Numbered from the stretch's first letter, positions 26,700 through 36,582 are shown. The stretch: DNA of 64,000 nt from Actinomadura alba (GCF_014323705.1 NZ_JABVEC010000013.1:62001-126000), one strand, 5' to 3'. Numbers and translations are program-made. Notes: a model not told the origin generated them from the letters alone.

Positions 26700-27486
26700 C
26701 TCCTTCCGATCATGCGGTGGACTCACCGTGTCCACCAGATAAGACCTCTCCCGATGGGGTGAGGACGGCATGCTTGCGATGGTGACTCCGGTTACTTCAG
26801 CGACTTCGGCCGGGTTTTGTCACAAACCTGATAAACAGCAACTCGATGTACTAACGAACTCCCTGATCACAAGCGAAGCTCCTGCTCTGGCCGCAAGCGG
26901 TCGTGGTGCTATCGGGGCAACGGCGGCGCACTCGACCGCGAACGGGTTAGGGATGCCGCGATGATGGCGTTTTGGACTTGCCGGGGGCGGTTTTTGTTCG
27001 GTTTTTGACGGGCTGTGATCGTGGGTGGTCTCGCGCCGGTTGCTGGGTGGGGTGTGTGGCTCTGCCGTGTGGTGGCCGGTGGGCCGCGCAGTAGCCAGGC
27101 ACTTTCTGCTTGCCCCCGGCGGCGCGTACGAGGGGGGAGAGGGCGGGAGCGTCCTTGTTCTCGGTCGCCTTATAGGTCTTGCACAGTTTGATCAGGGCCG
27201 AGGGCGGTGAGGGAGAGCGATTTCAAGGTCGCACGTTTGGGGAGATCATCGGCTGATGTTCAGATCTGCTGGTGTTGCGTAGAGTCGCCGCCAGAGAGCG
27301 CACCGAAATCAGGCCGTGTGATGGCGAGAGGGCAGGGGGCACGGTCATCCGCGTAGGCCCTCAGTCAGCCCGTCCTGCCAAGAGACGTTCTCAGCCCGCG
27401 CACTTCCACGCCAGCCAATCGCCGACAGTAGCCACCTGCGACGGTCGGCTGGGGTGCCATGACCGGGTGGTGGTCTGCCGTTGGGG
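26700..27486. other. 787-nt gene-poor interval
   Basis: No supportable gene. 26790-26890 is locally AT-rich and probably holds the minus-strand promoter of the truncated amidase gene. 26960-27480 is broken by stops in all frames, with G-rich phrases and no terminal repeats, and looks like decayed sequence. I considered a cell-wall riboswitch upstream of the amidase fragment but could not recognise a consensus. Confidence 0.35.
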
Positions 27487-27822
27487 TTATGCGGCGTGGG
27501 TGTCGGTGCCGCGCAGGATGTACAGGTCGTCGCCGAACACCGCGGAGATCTGGATCTGCCCGCCGAGGGCCTGGACGTAGCGGGCGATGACCTCGACCGT
27601 GGACACCTCACCGCGTTCGATCTGCGACACCCGGCTCTTGGTCACGCCCATCCGGTCGGCCACGTCGGTCTGCGACAGCCCGAGGGTTTTGCGCCGGTCG
27701 GTGAGCCGGTGGCCGTCGATGTAGGCCTGGTTGCGCTTGCGGGCCTCGGCAACGCCCTGTTCGCCGCCGGCCCCGGCGACGACGTCTGCGCGCACGTCAC
27801 TCCACTTGGGGAAGTTCGTCAT
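27487..27822 (-). CDS. XRE-family antitoxin (HigA-like)
   Basis: 111 aa from ATG 27822 behind GAGGAGGAAC. A helix-turn-helix lies at LGLSQTDVADRMGVTKSRVSQ, and the C-terminal strand region (GGQIQISAVFGDD) is typical of HigA-like antitoxins. Its start overlaps the stop of the upstream RelE/HigB-type gene by 4 nt, the toxin-first order usual for HigBA. It would bind and neutralise the toxin and autorepress the operon. Confidence 0.75.
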   Translation of the reverse strand: MTNFPKWSDVRADVVAGAGGEQGVAEARKRNQAYIDGHRLTDRRKTLGLSQTDVADRMGVTKSRVSQIERGEVSTVEVIARYVQALGGQIQISAVFGDDLYILRGTDTHAA

Positions 27823-28136
27823 CGCTGTTCCTCCTCGGCTTGGCGTTCCTTCAGGTACTCCTCGTAGAGGTCTTCGGCGCGGGGGATGGCTTCCCGGTAC
27901 CAGCCCGACCAGTTCCCGGACTTGTCGCCACCGATCAGCAGGATGGCCGAGCGCCACGGGTCGAACGCGAACAAGAGCCGGATCTCCGAGCGACCTGCTG
28001 AGCCTGGGCGTAGCTCTTTGAGGTTGTGGACCCGGGAGCCTTCGAGCCTGTCCACGAGCGGACGGCCCAGCGCAGGGCCTGCCTCGGCCAGGCGGTCGAT
28101 GGCATCGACGACCTGAGCCTTGGACCGCTCGTCCAA
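27819..28136 (-). CDS. RelE/HigB-like toxin, N-terminus probably damaged
   Basis: 105 aa from TTG 28136. The family core is present (ALDERSKAQVVDAID, GPALGRPLVDRLEGS, NLKELRPGS, IRLLFAFDPWRSAILLIGGDK). Such toxins cleave mRNA on the ribosome. An in-frame TGA lies only 7 codons before the TTG. The in-frame codons between them (WVNA) continue the family pattern, which normally starts about 15 residues earlier. The region upstream is a different, hydrophobic frame on the other strand. The toxin may be inactive or use TTG. Confidence 0.6.
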   Translation of the reverse strand: MDERSKAQVVDAIDRLAEAGPALGRPLVDRLEGSRVHNLKELRPGSAGRSEIRLLFAFDPWRSAILLIGGDKSGNWSGWYREAIPRAEDLYEEYLKERQAEEEQR

Positions 28137-28372
28137 GGCGTTGACCCAGCCCCGTCATCCTCGTCGTCGCGGGGCTGACCACCGGCGTTCTGGCCGCCAC
28201 CGCCTGGCAACTCGACCACGCCCTGGGCTTCGCCCTCCTGTGACCGACGAGCGGCCTCCCCGTTGTGATCTCGCGGGACAGTACGGCAGGGCGTACCATC
28301 GCAAATGATCAAGATGTGGGAAGGAGATCACGGGGGAGCGGAGCGGTCGGGGGTCTGAGCGAAGGATGAGAA

Positions 28373-29893
28373 ATGAGACCCAGACGTACCATCGTGACCA
28401 CAGCCGTGATCGTCTCGCTGATCGGGGCCTTGCCCGGCTCGGCGATGTCGTCGGCGATCTCCCCGCGCTCGGCGGGGTCGCCCGCCGGATCCACGGCGGG
28501 GAAGGACGCGGTACACGCGTGGCTGACGACCGGTGACAAGAAGAACCTGCTGGCCCAGCGCGACGACATGATCGGCGCCCCCGACGGAACCGTACCGACG
28601 ATCACGGTCGATCCGGCGAAGACGTTCCAGAAGGTCGAAGGCTTCGGCGCCTCGATCACCGACTCGTCGGCGCACCTCATCGCGAACTCACCGCACCGCG
28701 ACGCCATCATGAGGGACCTCTTCGACCCGCGGCGCGGGTTGGGGCTGAGCTACCTGCGGCAGCCGATGGGCGCCTCGGACTTCGTCGCGGGCCCCCACTA
28801 CACCTATGACGACGTCCCGGCAGGCCAGACCGACTACGGCCTCAAGCGCTTCTCCATCGCCCACGACAAGGCCGAGATCCTCCCGTTGCTGCGCCAGGCA
28901 CGGGCCCTCAACCCGCGGCTGAAGGTCATGGCCACGCCCTGGAGCCCTCCGGCCTGGATGAAGACCAACGGATCGCTGATCGGCGGCCGGTTCATCGACG
29001 ACCAGCGCGTCTACGACACCTACGCCCAGTACTTCGTCAAGTTCGTGAAGGCGTATCGGGACGCCGGTGTGCCCATCGACGCGGTGACGCTGCAGAACGA
29101 ACCGCAGAACCGCAATCCGAGCGGTTACCCGGGCATGGATCTGCGAGATTCGGAGCAGGCCAGACTGGCCATCGCGGTCGGCTCCGCCTTCGACAAGGCG
29201 GGACTGAAGACGAAGATCCTCGGCTACGACCACAACTGGTCTCTTCACCCCAATGACGTCGGTCCGCCGGACGATGCCGCCAACCCGGAGTACGCGAAGT
29301 CCGTGCTCGACGACGCGAAGGCGCGCCGCCACATCGACGGGACGGCGTTCCACTGCTACTTCGGAGACGCCGAGCAACAGTCACGGCTCCACGACGCCCA
29401 CCCCGACAAGGACATCTACTTCACCGAATGCTCCGGCACCGAGTCGGGTGACAGGGCCACGACCTTCCCCGACACACTGCACTGGCACACGGCCAATCTC
29501 ACCGTCCGGGGGACGCGGAACTGGGCGAAGACCGTGATCACCTGGAACCTCGCCCTCGACCCCGAGGGCGGACCCCACAACGGTGGCTGCGACACCTGCA
29601 CCGGCGTGGTGACGATCGACCCGGCGACCGGTGAGGCGACTCCGGGCGCCGACTACTACGTCTTCGGTCACGTGAGCAGATTCGTCAGGCCCGGCGCGGT
29701 GCGCGTCGACTCCTCCGTGGCCGGCAACATCGTGACCACGGCGTTCCGTGACGTCGACGGAACGGTCACGCTGCTCGCGGTGAACGACGACTGGGGTACC
29801 GGTTCGCAGCGGTTCAACGTCCAGGCCGGCGGCCGCACGTTCTCCTACACCCTCCCCGCCGGTGCCGTGGCCACGTTCACCCTCGGGCGCTGA
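28373..29893 (+). CDS. Secreted glycoside hydrolase family 30 protein
   Basis: 506 aa. An N-terminal signal peptide (about residues 1-25) indicates secretion. The GH30 TIM barrel shows the acid/base Glu243 in TLQNEPQN and the nucleophile Glu352 in YFTECSGT, with GFGASITDSSA near the start. A C-terminal beta-sandwich carries VTLLAVNDDWG. GH30 enzymes act on beta-glucosyl, beta-1,6-glucan, galactan or xylan links; the subfamily cannot be fixed by eye. ATG 28373 is preceded by GAAGGA. Confidence 0.85.
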   Translation: MRPRRTIVTTAVIVSLIGALPGSAMSSAISPRSAGSPAGSTAGKDAVHAWLTTGDKKNLLAQRDDMIGAPDGTVPTITVDPAKTFQKVEGFGASITDSSAHLIANSPHRDAIMRDLFDPRRGLGLSYLRQPMGASDFVAGPHYTYDDVPAGQTDYGLKRFSIAHDKAEILPLLRQARALNPRLKVMATPWSPPAWMKTNGSLIGGRFIDDQRVYDTYAQYFVKFVKAYRDAGVPIDAVTLQNEPQNRNPSGYPGMDLRDSEQARLAIAVGSAFDKAGLKTKILGYDHNWSLHPNDVGPPDDAANPEYAKSVLDDAKARRHIDGTAFHCYFGDAEQQSRLHDAHPDKDIYFTECSGTESGDRATTFPDTLHWHTANLTVRGTRNWAKTVITWNLALDPEGGPHNGGCDTCTGVVTIDPATGEATPGADYYVFGHVSRFVRPGAVRVDSSVAGNIVTTAFRDVDGTVTLLAVNDDWGTGSQRFNVQAGGRTFSYTLPAGAVATFTLGR

Positions 29894-29899
29894 GCGTCC

Positions 29900-29932
29900 G
29901 AACCCCGACGCCGACCGATGGCGCCGGGGTTC
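29900..29932 (+). terminator. Terminator after the GH30 gene
   Basis: GAACCCCGACGCC pairs with GGCGCCGGGGTTC with one mismatch, beginning 6 nt after the stop. Confidence 0.65.
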
Positions 29933-29974
29933 TCTGCCGTCCACCGATCCAGCACGTACGGGAAGCGTCCAATG

Positions 29975-30011
29975 CTCCCGCTGCTCCCTGCTCCGGCGGG
30001 GGCAGCGGGAG
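29975..30011. repeat. Second hairpin, 10-bp perfect stem
   Basis: CTCCCGCTGC and GCAGCGGGAG form a stem over a 17-nt loop between the GH30 terminator and the oxidoreductase start. It could be a second terminator or a leader structure of the pentose-phosphate operon. Confidence 0.45.
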
Positions 30012-30126
30012 CGTCCATGAATGCCTGTCACGCCGTGTGACGGACGTGATCGCATCGGTCTTTCCCTCTTTCGGGCGATAGGGCGCAAAGCGAGGGGTAG
30101 GGACTGCTGCAACTGGGGGAGGTGCC

Positions 30127-31548
30127 ATGGCTGACGAGGACGTCTTCGACGTGATCGTGATAGGTGCGGGACCGGTCGGGGAGAACGTCGCCGGGCGCGC
30201 CGTACGGGGCGGTCTGACGGCGGCCGTCGTCGAGGAGCGCTTGGCGGGCGGTGAATGCGCCTACTACGCGTGCATCCCGAGCAAGGCGCTGTTGCGGCCG
30301 GTGGGTCTGGCGGCCGAGGTGAGCCGGATACCGGGGCTGGAGCTGCGCGGCCCGATCGACACCGCGGCGGTGCTGGCCCGCCGCGACAAGACGGTGTCCC
30401 ACCTCGACGACGGCGGCCAGGTGGGCTGGATCGAGAACGTCCCGGCGACGTTCGTTCGGGGCCGGGGACGCCTGGCCGGACCTCTGCGGGCTGAGGTGAC
30501 GACGCCGGACGGCGACACCCGGGCGCTGCGGGCCCGGCACGCCGTCGTCGTCGCGACCGGCAGCGACCCGTACATCCCTGACGTGCCCGGGCTGCGGGAG
30601 GCGCGCCCGTGGACGAACCGGGAGGCGACCAGCGTGCAGCAGGTGCCGAAGCGGCTGGTCGTGATCGGCGGCGGGCCCGTCGGCTGCGAGATGTCCCAGG
30701 CGCTGCACGCCCTCGGCGCCCATGAGACGACCATGCTCGTACGCGCCGACCGGCTGCTCGACCGGACCGAGCCGTTCGCCGGTGAGCTGCTGGCGAACTC
30801 GTTCCAGGAGTCGGGCATCGACGTGCGCTTCGGCCGCTCGGCCGTCCGTGTCGAGCGCCCGGTCCCGGGCGGCCCGGTGACCGTCCACGCCGACGACGGC
30901 TCGCGGTTCGAGGCCGATGAGGTCCTCGTCGCCACCGGCCGCCGGCCGGCCGTGGGCGACATCGGCCTGGAGACGGTCGGGCTGGAGGCGCGCGGCCCGA
31001 TCGAGGTGGACGCGAGCATGCGGGCGACGGCCCTCCCCGACGGCTGGCTCTACGCCGTCGGCGACGTCAACGGGCGCAACATGCTCACCCACATGGGCAA
31101 GTACCAGGCCAGGGTGTGCGGCGACGTGATCGCCGCCCGCGCGAAGGGCCGGCCCGACGACCTGCCGGCGCTCCGCGACACCGCCGACGATCGGGGCGCC
31201 CCCCAGGTCATCTTCACCGACCCGGAGGTCTGCGCGGTCGGGCGTACGGAGTCCCAGGCGCGCGCCGACGGCTTCGCGGTACGCGCCGTGGAGTACGACA
31301 TGGGCGCGGTCTCCGGCGCCTACCTCCAGGCCGACGACTACACCGGCCGGGCGAAGATGGTCGTCGACGACGGCCGCCGCGTGCTCCTCGGCGTCACCTT
31401 CGTCGGCCCCGCGGTGGTCGACCTCCTCCACTCGGCCACGATCGCGGTGACCGCCGAGGTCCCCCTCGACCAGTTGTGGCACGCGGTTCCGTCGTTCCCG
31501 ACAGTCAGCGAGATCTGGCTCCACCTCATGGAGGAGTACGGCCTGTGA
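30127..31548 (+). CDS. FAD-dependent pyridine nucleotide-disulfide oxidoreductase
   Basis: 473 aa of the lipoamide dehydrogenase/mercuric reductase class. FAD motif GAGPVGENVAG, redox disulfide CAYYACIPSKALLRP (CxxxxC), NAD(P) motif GGGPVGCEMS and a C-terminal interface domain without the usual HxxxxE pair (it reads HAVPSFPTVSEIW). Likely NAD(P)H oxidation coupled to a disulfide or quinone. It starts a four-gene run with zwf, tkt and gnd, which suggests use of NADPH from that pathway. GGGGAGG precedes ATG 30127. Confidence 0.85.
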   Translation: MADEDVFDVIVIGAGPVGENVAGRAVRGGLTAAVVEERLAGGECAYYACIPSKALLRPVGLAAEVSRIPGLELRGPIDTAAVLARRDKTVSHLDDGGQVGWIENVPATFVRGRGRLAGPLRAEVTTPDGDTRALRARHAVVVATGSDPYIPDVPGLREARPWTNREATSVQQVPKRLVVIGGGPVGCEMSQALHALGAHETTMLVRADRLLDRTEPFAGELLANSFQESGIDVRFGRSAVRVERPVPGGPVTVHADDGSRFEADEVLVATGRRPAVGDIGLETVGLEARGPIEVDASMRATALPDGWLYAVGDVNGRNMLTHMGKYQARVCGDVIAARAKGRPDDLPALRDTADDRGAPQVIFTDPEVCAVGRTESQARADGFAVRAVEYDMGAVSGAYLQADDYTGRAKMVVDDGRRVLLGVTFVGPAVVDLLHSATIAVTAEVPLDQLWHAVPSFPTVSEIWLHLMEEYGL

Positions 31549-31575
31549 TGCGTAGCGTCCATAGGAGGGGGCGTC

Positions 31576-32964
31576 ATGAACGTACCGCGAGGGCAGGTCC
31601 TGGTGCTGTACGGCATCTCCGGGGACCTCGCCAAGAAGATGATCATCCCAGCGCTGTATCGGCTCACCGCCCGCGGCGTACTCGACATGCCGGTCATCGG
31701 CGTGGATCGCGATCTGGACATCGCCGCGCTGCGGAAACATGTCCACGACAGCGTCACGACCGCGTACGGACGGGTCGATGAGGACGTGTTCGGTGCGCTC
31801 GCCGATCGGCTGGTGCCGGTTTCCGGCGATGTGACCGAACCGGCCGTCTACCCCGAACTCGCCCGGCACATTGCCGACAAGGCGTTCGCCGTCCACTATC
31901 TGGCCATGCCACCCGCGCTGTTCGCCCGGATAGCCGAAGGACTGAGCACCGCGGGGCTGAACACCCGCGGCCGGCTGGTGGTGGAGAAGCCGTTCGGCCA
32001 CGACCTCACCTCCGCGCGGCGGCTCAACACGGAACTGCACCGGTACTTCCCGGAGGAGCGGTTGCTGCGTGTCGACCATTTCCTCGGCAAGGAGCCGGTC
32101 CAGAACCTCGTGATGTTCCGCTTCGCCAACAGCCTGCTGGAGCCCATCTGGAACCGCGACCATGTCGCTGCCGTAGAGATCACGTTGGCCGAGTCGTTCG
32201 ACGTCGCCGACCGGGGGGCGTTCTACGACGCGGTCGGCGCCGTCCGCGATGTCGTGCAGAACCATCTGCTGCAGGTCCTGGCATACCTGACCATGGATCC
32301 TCCGGCCGACCACCGAGCCGAGGCCGAACGCAGTGAGAAACATCGGCTGATGTGCGCGATACGGGCGATCGACCCCGATGACGTGGTGCGTGGCCAATAC
32401 GCCGGCTATCTCGACACGCCGGGTGTCGCCGCCGGATCGACCACCGAAACCTACGCCGCGGTGCGGCTGTGGATCGACAACTGGCGCTGGGCCGACGTCC
32501 CGTTCCTGATCAGGGCGGGTAAGGCGCTCGCGGTCACCACCACCGAGATCGCGGTCCGGCTCCGCCGGCCGCCCCACATGCTGTTCCTGTCCGCCGACGC
32601 GGGCCGCCCGCGACCCAACCTCGTACGGTTCCGGCTGGAACCCGATCCCGGGGTCACCTTCGAGCTGCTCACCAAGGACCCCGCTGCGGTCGACGCGATT
32701 CGCGAGGTACCGGTGTCGGTCGACTTCGCGGCGCCGCCGGGTCAAGCGGAAGGCGCGTACGAACGAATCTTCACGGACGCCCTCTCCGGCGACCCACGCC
32801 ACTTCGCCCGCCAGGACAACGTGGAAGAACAATGGCGCATCGTCGATCCCATCCTCGACGTCAAGACGCCACCAGAGCCGTACGAGCGCGGCGGGTGGGG
32901 GCCGTCCAACGCCGGTCGTCTCACCGAGGACGGCCGCTGGATCTCCACACAGGTACGTACGTAA
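31576..32964 (+). CDS. zwf: Glucose-6-phosphate dehydrogenase
   Basis: 462 aa. NADP motif GISGDLAKK near the start, the substrate-binding and catalytic motif RVDHFLGK (His168) and the VVEKPFG stretch are present. It oxidises glucose 6-phosphate to 6-phosphogluconolactone and yields NADPH. It is 27 nt downstream of the FAD oxidoreductase gene with GGAGGGGG as its ribosome site. No opcA or pgl is adjacent, so this may be a second pentose-phosphate operon. Confidence 0.93.
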   Translation: MNVPRGQVLVLYGISGDLAKKMIIPALYRLTARGVLDMPVIGVDRDLDIAALRKHVHDSVTTAYGRVDEDVFGALADRLVPVSGDVTEPAVYPELARHIADKAFAVHYLAMPPALFARIAEGLSTAGLNTRGRLVVEKPFGHDLTSARRLNTELHRYFPEERLLRVDHFLGKEPVQNLVMFRFANSLLEPIWNRDHVAAVEITLAESFDVADRGAFYDAVGAVRDVVQNHLLQVLAYLTMDPPADHRAEAERSEKHRLMCAIRAIDPDDVVRGQYAGYLDTPGVAAGSTTETYAAVRLWIDNWRWADVPFLIRAGKALAVTTTEIAVRLRRPPHMLFLSADAGRPRPNLVRFRLEPDPGVTFELLTKDPAAVDAIREVPVSVDFAAPPGQAEGAYERIFTDALSGDPRHFARQDNVEEQWRIVDPILDVKTPPEPYERGGWGPSNAGRLTEDGRWISTQVRT

Positions 32965-33007
32965 CCGTGATCTTTAGGCAGGAGACGCTTCGCGATCTGA
33001 GGAGGTG

Positions 33008-33073
33008 ATGAACAGGCCTTTGGTCCCTGGGTTCGCGGTCGTCGGACTCTTCCCAATGAAGCCGTCCCGATGA
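33008..33073 (+). CDS. Candidate 21-aa leader peptide
   Basis: A 21-codon frame begins at ATG 33008 directly after GAGGAGGTG, and its stop overlaps (ATGA) an ATG in frame with tkt. The Shine-Dalgarno is unusually close. It may be a coupling leader or chance. Confidence 0.2.
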   Translation: MNRPLVPGFAVVGLFPMKPSR

Positions 33074-33201
33074 AGCCTGAATGTCGGATATGTCGATGGC
33101 GGCATGGCATCGCGGAGATTCGCGTAAGGAAGGCTGCGATCTCCGAGGTCGGACCGGCACCGCCATCGCGGACTGGTTCCGGCATCGAGGAAGTCACGCA
33201 G

Positions 33202-35265
33202 ATGATGACCGATCTCGACACACTTTCCATCAACACGATCCGCGGCCTGTGCATGGACGCGATCCAGGCCGCAGACTCGGGGCACCCCGGCACCCCGCTG
33301 GACATCGCTCCTGTCGCCTACACGTTGTGGCAGCGCTTCCTGAGATTCGACCCCGCCGACCCGATCTGGCCGAACCGCGACCGATTCGTGCTCTCGGAGG
33401 GTCACGCTTCGGCCCTGCTGTGGTCGCTGCTCCATCTGACCGGAGTCCATGCCGTCGATCCGGACTATGAGATCCTCGGCCGCCGTGCGGTCACGCTCGA
33501 TGACCTGAGGTCGTTTCGCCGGCTCGACTCGCACTGTCCCGGCCATCCCGAATACCGCCTGACGAGCGGTGTCGAGACGACGACCGGTCCACTCGGCCAG
33601 GGCGTGGCGACCTCGGTCGGCATGGCGATCGCGGGCCAGTGGCTCGCCGCCCGCTACAACCGGGACGGCTTCCCCCTGTTCGATTTCGACGTGTACGCCC
33701 TGGCCGGGGACGGCTGCATGATGGAGGGCGTCTCCTCCGAGGCCGCCTCGCTCGCAGGCCACCTGCGGCTGTCCAAGCTGTGCTGGATCTACGACTCGAA
33801 CCGGGTGACGATCGAGGGCCACACCAGGATCACCTTCACCGAGGACGTCGCCGAGCGCTTCCTCGCCTACGGCTGGAACGTCACGACCGTGGCCGACGCG
33901 AACGACCTCGATGCGGTGAGCCGGGCGCTGCACAGTTTCAAGGCCGAGACCGAGCGGCCCACCCTCGTGGTGGTGCACAGCCATATCGGATACGGCTCAC
34001 CGGTGGAGGACACGCCGGAGGCGCACGGGGCGCCGCTGGGTCCCGACGGCGTCCGGGCGGCCAAGCGCTTCTTCGGCCTACCGGAGGATGCCGACTTCTT
34101 CGTACCACCGCAGGTCTATGACTGGTTCGCCGAAGGCATCGGCGCGCGCGGCGACAGAGCCAGGGCCGCATGGGAGGGCGGCCTCAAGGCCTACCGTGAC
34201 GCCTACCCACAGGCGGCCGACGAGCTCGAGCGCATCCAGCGCCGGGAGCTCCCGGATGATTGGGAGTCGGCGCTGACCACCTTCCCGCCGGACCCCAAGG
34301 GAATGGCCACCCGTGACTCCTCCGGGCGTGTGCTGAACGCCCTGGCCCAGGCGGTGCCCTGGTTGCTGGGCGGCTCGGCCGACCTCGCGCCGTCGACGAA
34401 GACGCGTCTCGTCTTCGACGGCACCGGGGACTTCCAGGCCGGCGACCACTCGGGACGTAACCTCCATTTCGGTGTGCGGGAGCACGCGGCGGCCGCGATC
34501 GCCAACGGCATGGCGGTCACCAAGCTCCGGCCGTTCTGGTCCGGGTTCTTGATCTTCTCGGACTACGCACGCGGCGCGATCCGCCTGTCCGCGCTGATGG
34601 AGATCCCGGTCCTGCACATCTTCACCCACGACTCCATCGGTGTCGGCGAGGACGGCCCGACCCACCAGCCCGTCGAACAGCTCGCATCGCTGCGGGCGAT
34701 GCCCGGGCTATTGGTGTTCCGGCCCGCGGACGCGAACGAGGTCGTCGAGACCTGGCGGGTCGTCGCCGCACTCCGCCACGAACCCGCGGCGCTGGTCCTG
34801 TCCCGCCAAGCCCTCCCCACATTCGACCGATCCGGGTTCGGCGCGGCGTCCGGAGTCGCGAAAGGCGCCTATGTGCTGGCGGAGGCCCCGTCGGGCACCC
34901 CGGACGTGATCCTGCTCGCCACCGGCTCGGAGGTGGCGCTCGCACTCGCCGCCCGCGATGAACTCGCCGCCGAAGGCATCAGCGCCCGAGTCGTGAGCAT
35001 GCCGTGCTGGGAGCTGTTCGACCGTCAGCCCAGGGAGTACCGCGACCAGGTGATACCACCAGGCGTCACGGCGCGGGTCGCGATCGAACAGGCGTCGACG
35101 CTCGGCTGGGATCGCTACATCGGCGACGGCGGCGCTGTCGTCGGGATGCACACCTTCGGCGCCTCCGCACCGCTCAAACAACTGCTCACCAAGTTCGGGT
35201 TCACCCCCGAAGGCGTATCGCAGGTCGCCCGCGAACGCGTGGCCGCCGGAAGGGGAGAGGCGTGA
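33202..35265 (+). CDS. tkt: Transketolase
   Basis: 687 aa. Thiamine diphosphate site: GHPGTPLD near the start, the DGCMMEGVS-type GDG motif (AGDGCMMEG) with the metal-binding N in [10 protein letters not shown], and the pyrimidine domain FGVREHAA and [16 protein letters not shown]. It moves two-carbon units between sugar phosphates in the non-oxidative pentose-phosphate pathway. ATG 33202 (or 33205) gives the usual family length with GAGGAAG upstream; the frame back to 33070 adds an atypical N-terminus. Confidence 0.93.
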   Translation: MMTDLDTLSINTIRGLCMDAIQAADSGHPGTPLDIAPVAYTLWQRFLRFDPADPIWPNRDRFVLSEGHASALLWSLLHLTGVHAVDPDYEILGRRAVTLDDLRSFRRLDSHCPGHPEYRLTSGVETTTGPLGQGVATSVGMAIAGQWLAARYNRDGFPLFDFDVYALAGDGCMMEGVSSEAASLAGHLRLSKLCWIYDSNRVTIEGHTRITFTEDVAERFLAYGWNVTTVADANDLDAVSRALHSFKAETERPTLVVVHSHIGYGSPVEDTPEAHGAPLGPDGVRAAKRFFGLPEDADFFVPPQVYDWFAEGIGARGDRARAAWEGGLKAYRDAYPQAADELERIQRRELPDDWESALTTFPPDPKGMATRDSSGRVLNALAQAVPWLLGGSADLAPSTKTRLVFDGTGDFQAGDHSGRNLHFGVREHAAAAIANGMAVTKLRPFWSGFLIFSDYARGAIRLSALMEIPVLHIFTHDSIGVGEDGPTHQPVEQLASLRAMPGLLVFRPADANEVVETWRVVAALRHEPAALVLSRQALPTFDRSGFGAASGVAKGAYVLAEAPSGTPDVILLATGSEVALALAARDELAAEGISARVVSMPCWELFDRQPREYRDQVIPPGVTARVAIEQASTLGWDRYIGDGGAVVGMHTFGASAPLKQLLTKFGFTPEGVSQVARERVAAGRGEA

Positions 35266-35336
35266 AGACGACCCATGCCCTGTGAACCCGGCACGAAGTC
35301 AGTACCGGAGGCTGAAGAAGAACTAGGGGGGATCTC

Positions 35337-36365
35337 ATGACGACCGACAGACCGATGAAGCTCGGCATGGTCGGGCTCGGGAGAATGGGCGCCAATCTCG
35401 TCCGGCGGCTGATGCGGGACGGCCACCAGTGCGTGGTCCACGACCTCAACGAGGAGACCGTACGGGAACTCGCACGCGAGGGCGCGATCGGTGCGACCTC
35501 GCTTGAGGACCTCGTGGCGAAGCTCGACAAGCCGCGTGCCGTCTGGCTCATGCTGCCCGCCGCCGTCGTACAGCCGACGCTCGACGAACTGGTCCCGCTG
35601 CTCGAACCGGACGACACAGTGATCGACGGCGGCAACTCCTTCTACCGGGACGACATGGCCCGCGCGAAGCGGCTCGCCGCACTGCAGCTCCACTACGTGG
35701 ACTGCGGGACCTCGGGCGGGGTCTGGGGCCTCGATCGCGGCTACTGCCTCATGATCGGTGGCGAGGGCGCGGCCGTACGGCGACTGGACCCGGTATTCCG
35801 CACCATCGCGCCCGGTAGGGGCAGCGCGGAACCGACGCCCAGCAGAACGCGAAATGGGACCGCGCCCGATGGCTATCTGCACTGCGGGCCCAGTGGCGCC
35901 GGCCACTTCGTGAAGATGGTCCACAACGGGGTCGAGTACGGGATGATGGGCGCGATCGCGGAGGGGCTGTCCATCATTCGGCACGCCAACGTGGGCAAGA
36001 AGGGCCGCGCCATCGACGCGGAGACCGCGCCTCTTCGGGACCCCGAGGCGTATCAGTACGACATCGACGTCGCCGAAGTCGCCGAGGTCTGGCGGCGGGG
36101 CTCGGTCGTCGGTTCTTGGCTCGTCGATCTGATCGCCGACGCGCTCGCGCGGTCCCCGCAGCTCGACGGCTTCGAGGGCCGCGTCTCTGACTCCGGTGAA
36201 GGCCGCTGGACCGTGGATGCCGCGATCGATGAGAGCGTGCCCGCCCCGGTCATCACGTCGGCGCTCATCGAACGGTTCGAGTCGCGCGGGCTCGGACAGT
36301 TCACCGACGCGGCCCTGTCCGCGATGCGCAGTGAGTTCGGCGGCCACGCCGAGAAGCGCGGATGA
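35337..36365 (+). CDS. gnd: 6-phosphogluconate dehydrogenase (short form)
   Basis: 342 aa. NAD(P) motif GLGRMGANLVRRL, substrate motif DCGTSGGVWG, and catalytic Lys/Asn in GPSGAGHFVKMVHNGVEYG. It is the short (about 300-340 aa) form, often NAD-preferring, rather than the 470-aa form. It oxidatively decarboxylates 6-phosphogluconate to ribulose 5-phosphate. A stretch PGRGSAEPTPSRTRNGTAP looks like a small insertion. ATG 35337 follows AGGGGGGAT. Confidence 0.9.
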   Translation: MTTDRPMKLGMVGLGRMGANLVRRLMRDGHQCVVHDLNEETVRELAREGAIGATSLEDLVAKLDKPRAVWLMLPAAVVQPTLDELVPLLEPDDTVIDGGNSFYRDDMARAKRLAALQLHYVDCGTSGGVWGLDRGYCLMIGGEGAAVRRLDPVFRTIAPGRGSAEPTPSRTRNGTAPDGYLHCGPSGAGHFVKMVHNGVEYGMMGAIAEGLSIIRHANVGKKGRAIDAETAPLRDPEAYQYDIDVAEVAEVWRRGSVVGSWLVDLIADALARSPQLDGFEGRVSDSGEGRWTVDAAIDESVPAPVITSALIERFESRGLGQFTDAALSAMRSEFGGHAEKRG

Positions 36366-36511
36366 CGAACGGGATGCGCCACGTGCTCGAAGCCCTGATG
36401 AGCCCGCAGGCCGTGCCACCGCTCGCCAACGCCGCACGTACGAGCCCGGCACGGGTATCACCCGCGCCGGGTCCGCACGTCGGTCGGAACCGGTCGTCGT
36501 CGGCTTCGTAA
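36362..36511 (+). CDS. Candidate 49-aa frame coupled to gnd
   Basis: ATG 36362 overlaps the gnd stop (ATGA), the coupling arrangement seen in operons. The product is Pro/Ser/Ala-rich after the first 15 residues and matches nothing recognised. It may be the stump of a lost fifth operon gene. Confidence 0.25.
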   Translation: MTNGMRHVLEALMSPQAVPPLANAARTSPARVSPAPGPHVGRNRSSSAS

Positions 36512-36545
36512 CGCATGGCCGGTCGGCGCATCGTCGGTGGAATCA

Positions 36546-36579
36546 TAGGCTCCTCGTGATCAAGGAAACGTAGGCTCCT
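36546..36579. repeat. 9-bp direct repeat before the GNAT gene
   Basis: TAGGCTCCT occurs at 36546-36554 and 36571-36579, 25 bp apart, just before ATG 36583. Spacing near two and a half helical turns; possible regulator site. Confidence 0.3.
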
Positions 36580-36582
36580 GCC

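Noticed and set aside
26700-26890. Possible cell-wall-associated riboswitch before the amidase fragment
   Set aside because: Some conserved-looking phrases are present, but I could not match a known riboswitch core by eye.
30028-32832. 934-aa minus-strand frame opposite the oxidoreductase and zwf
   Set aside because: Antisense to two clearly functional enzymes; repetitive Arg/Gly/Val composition.
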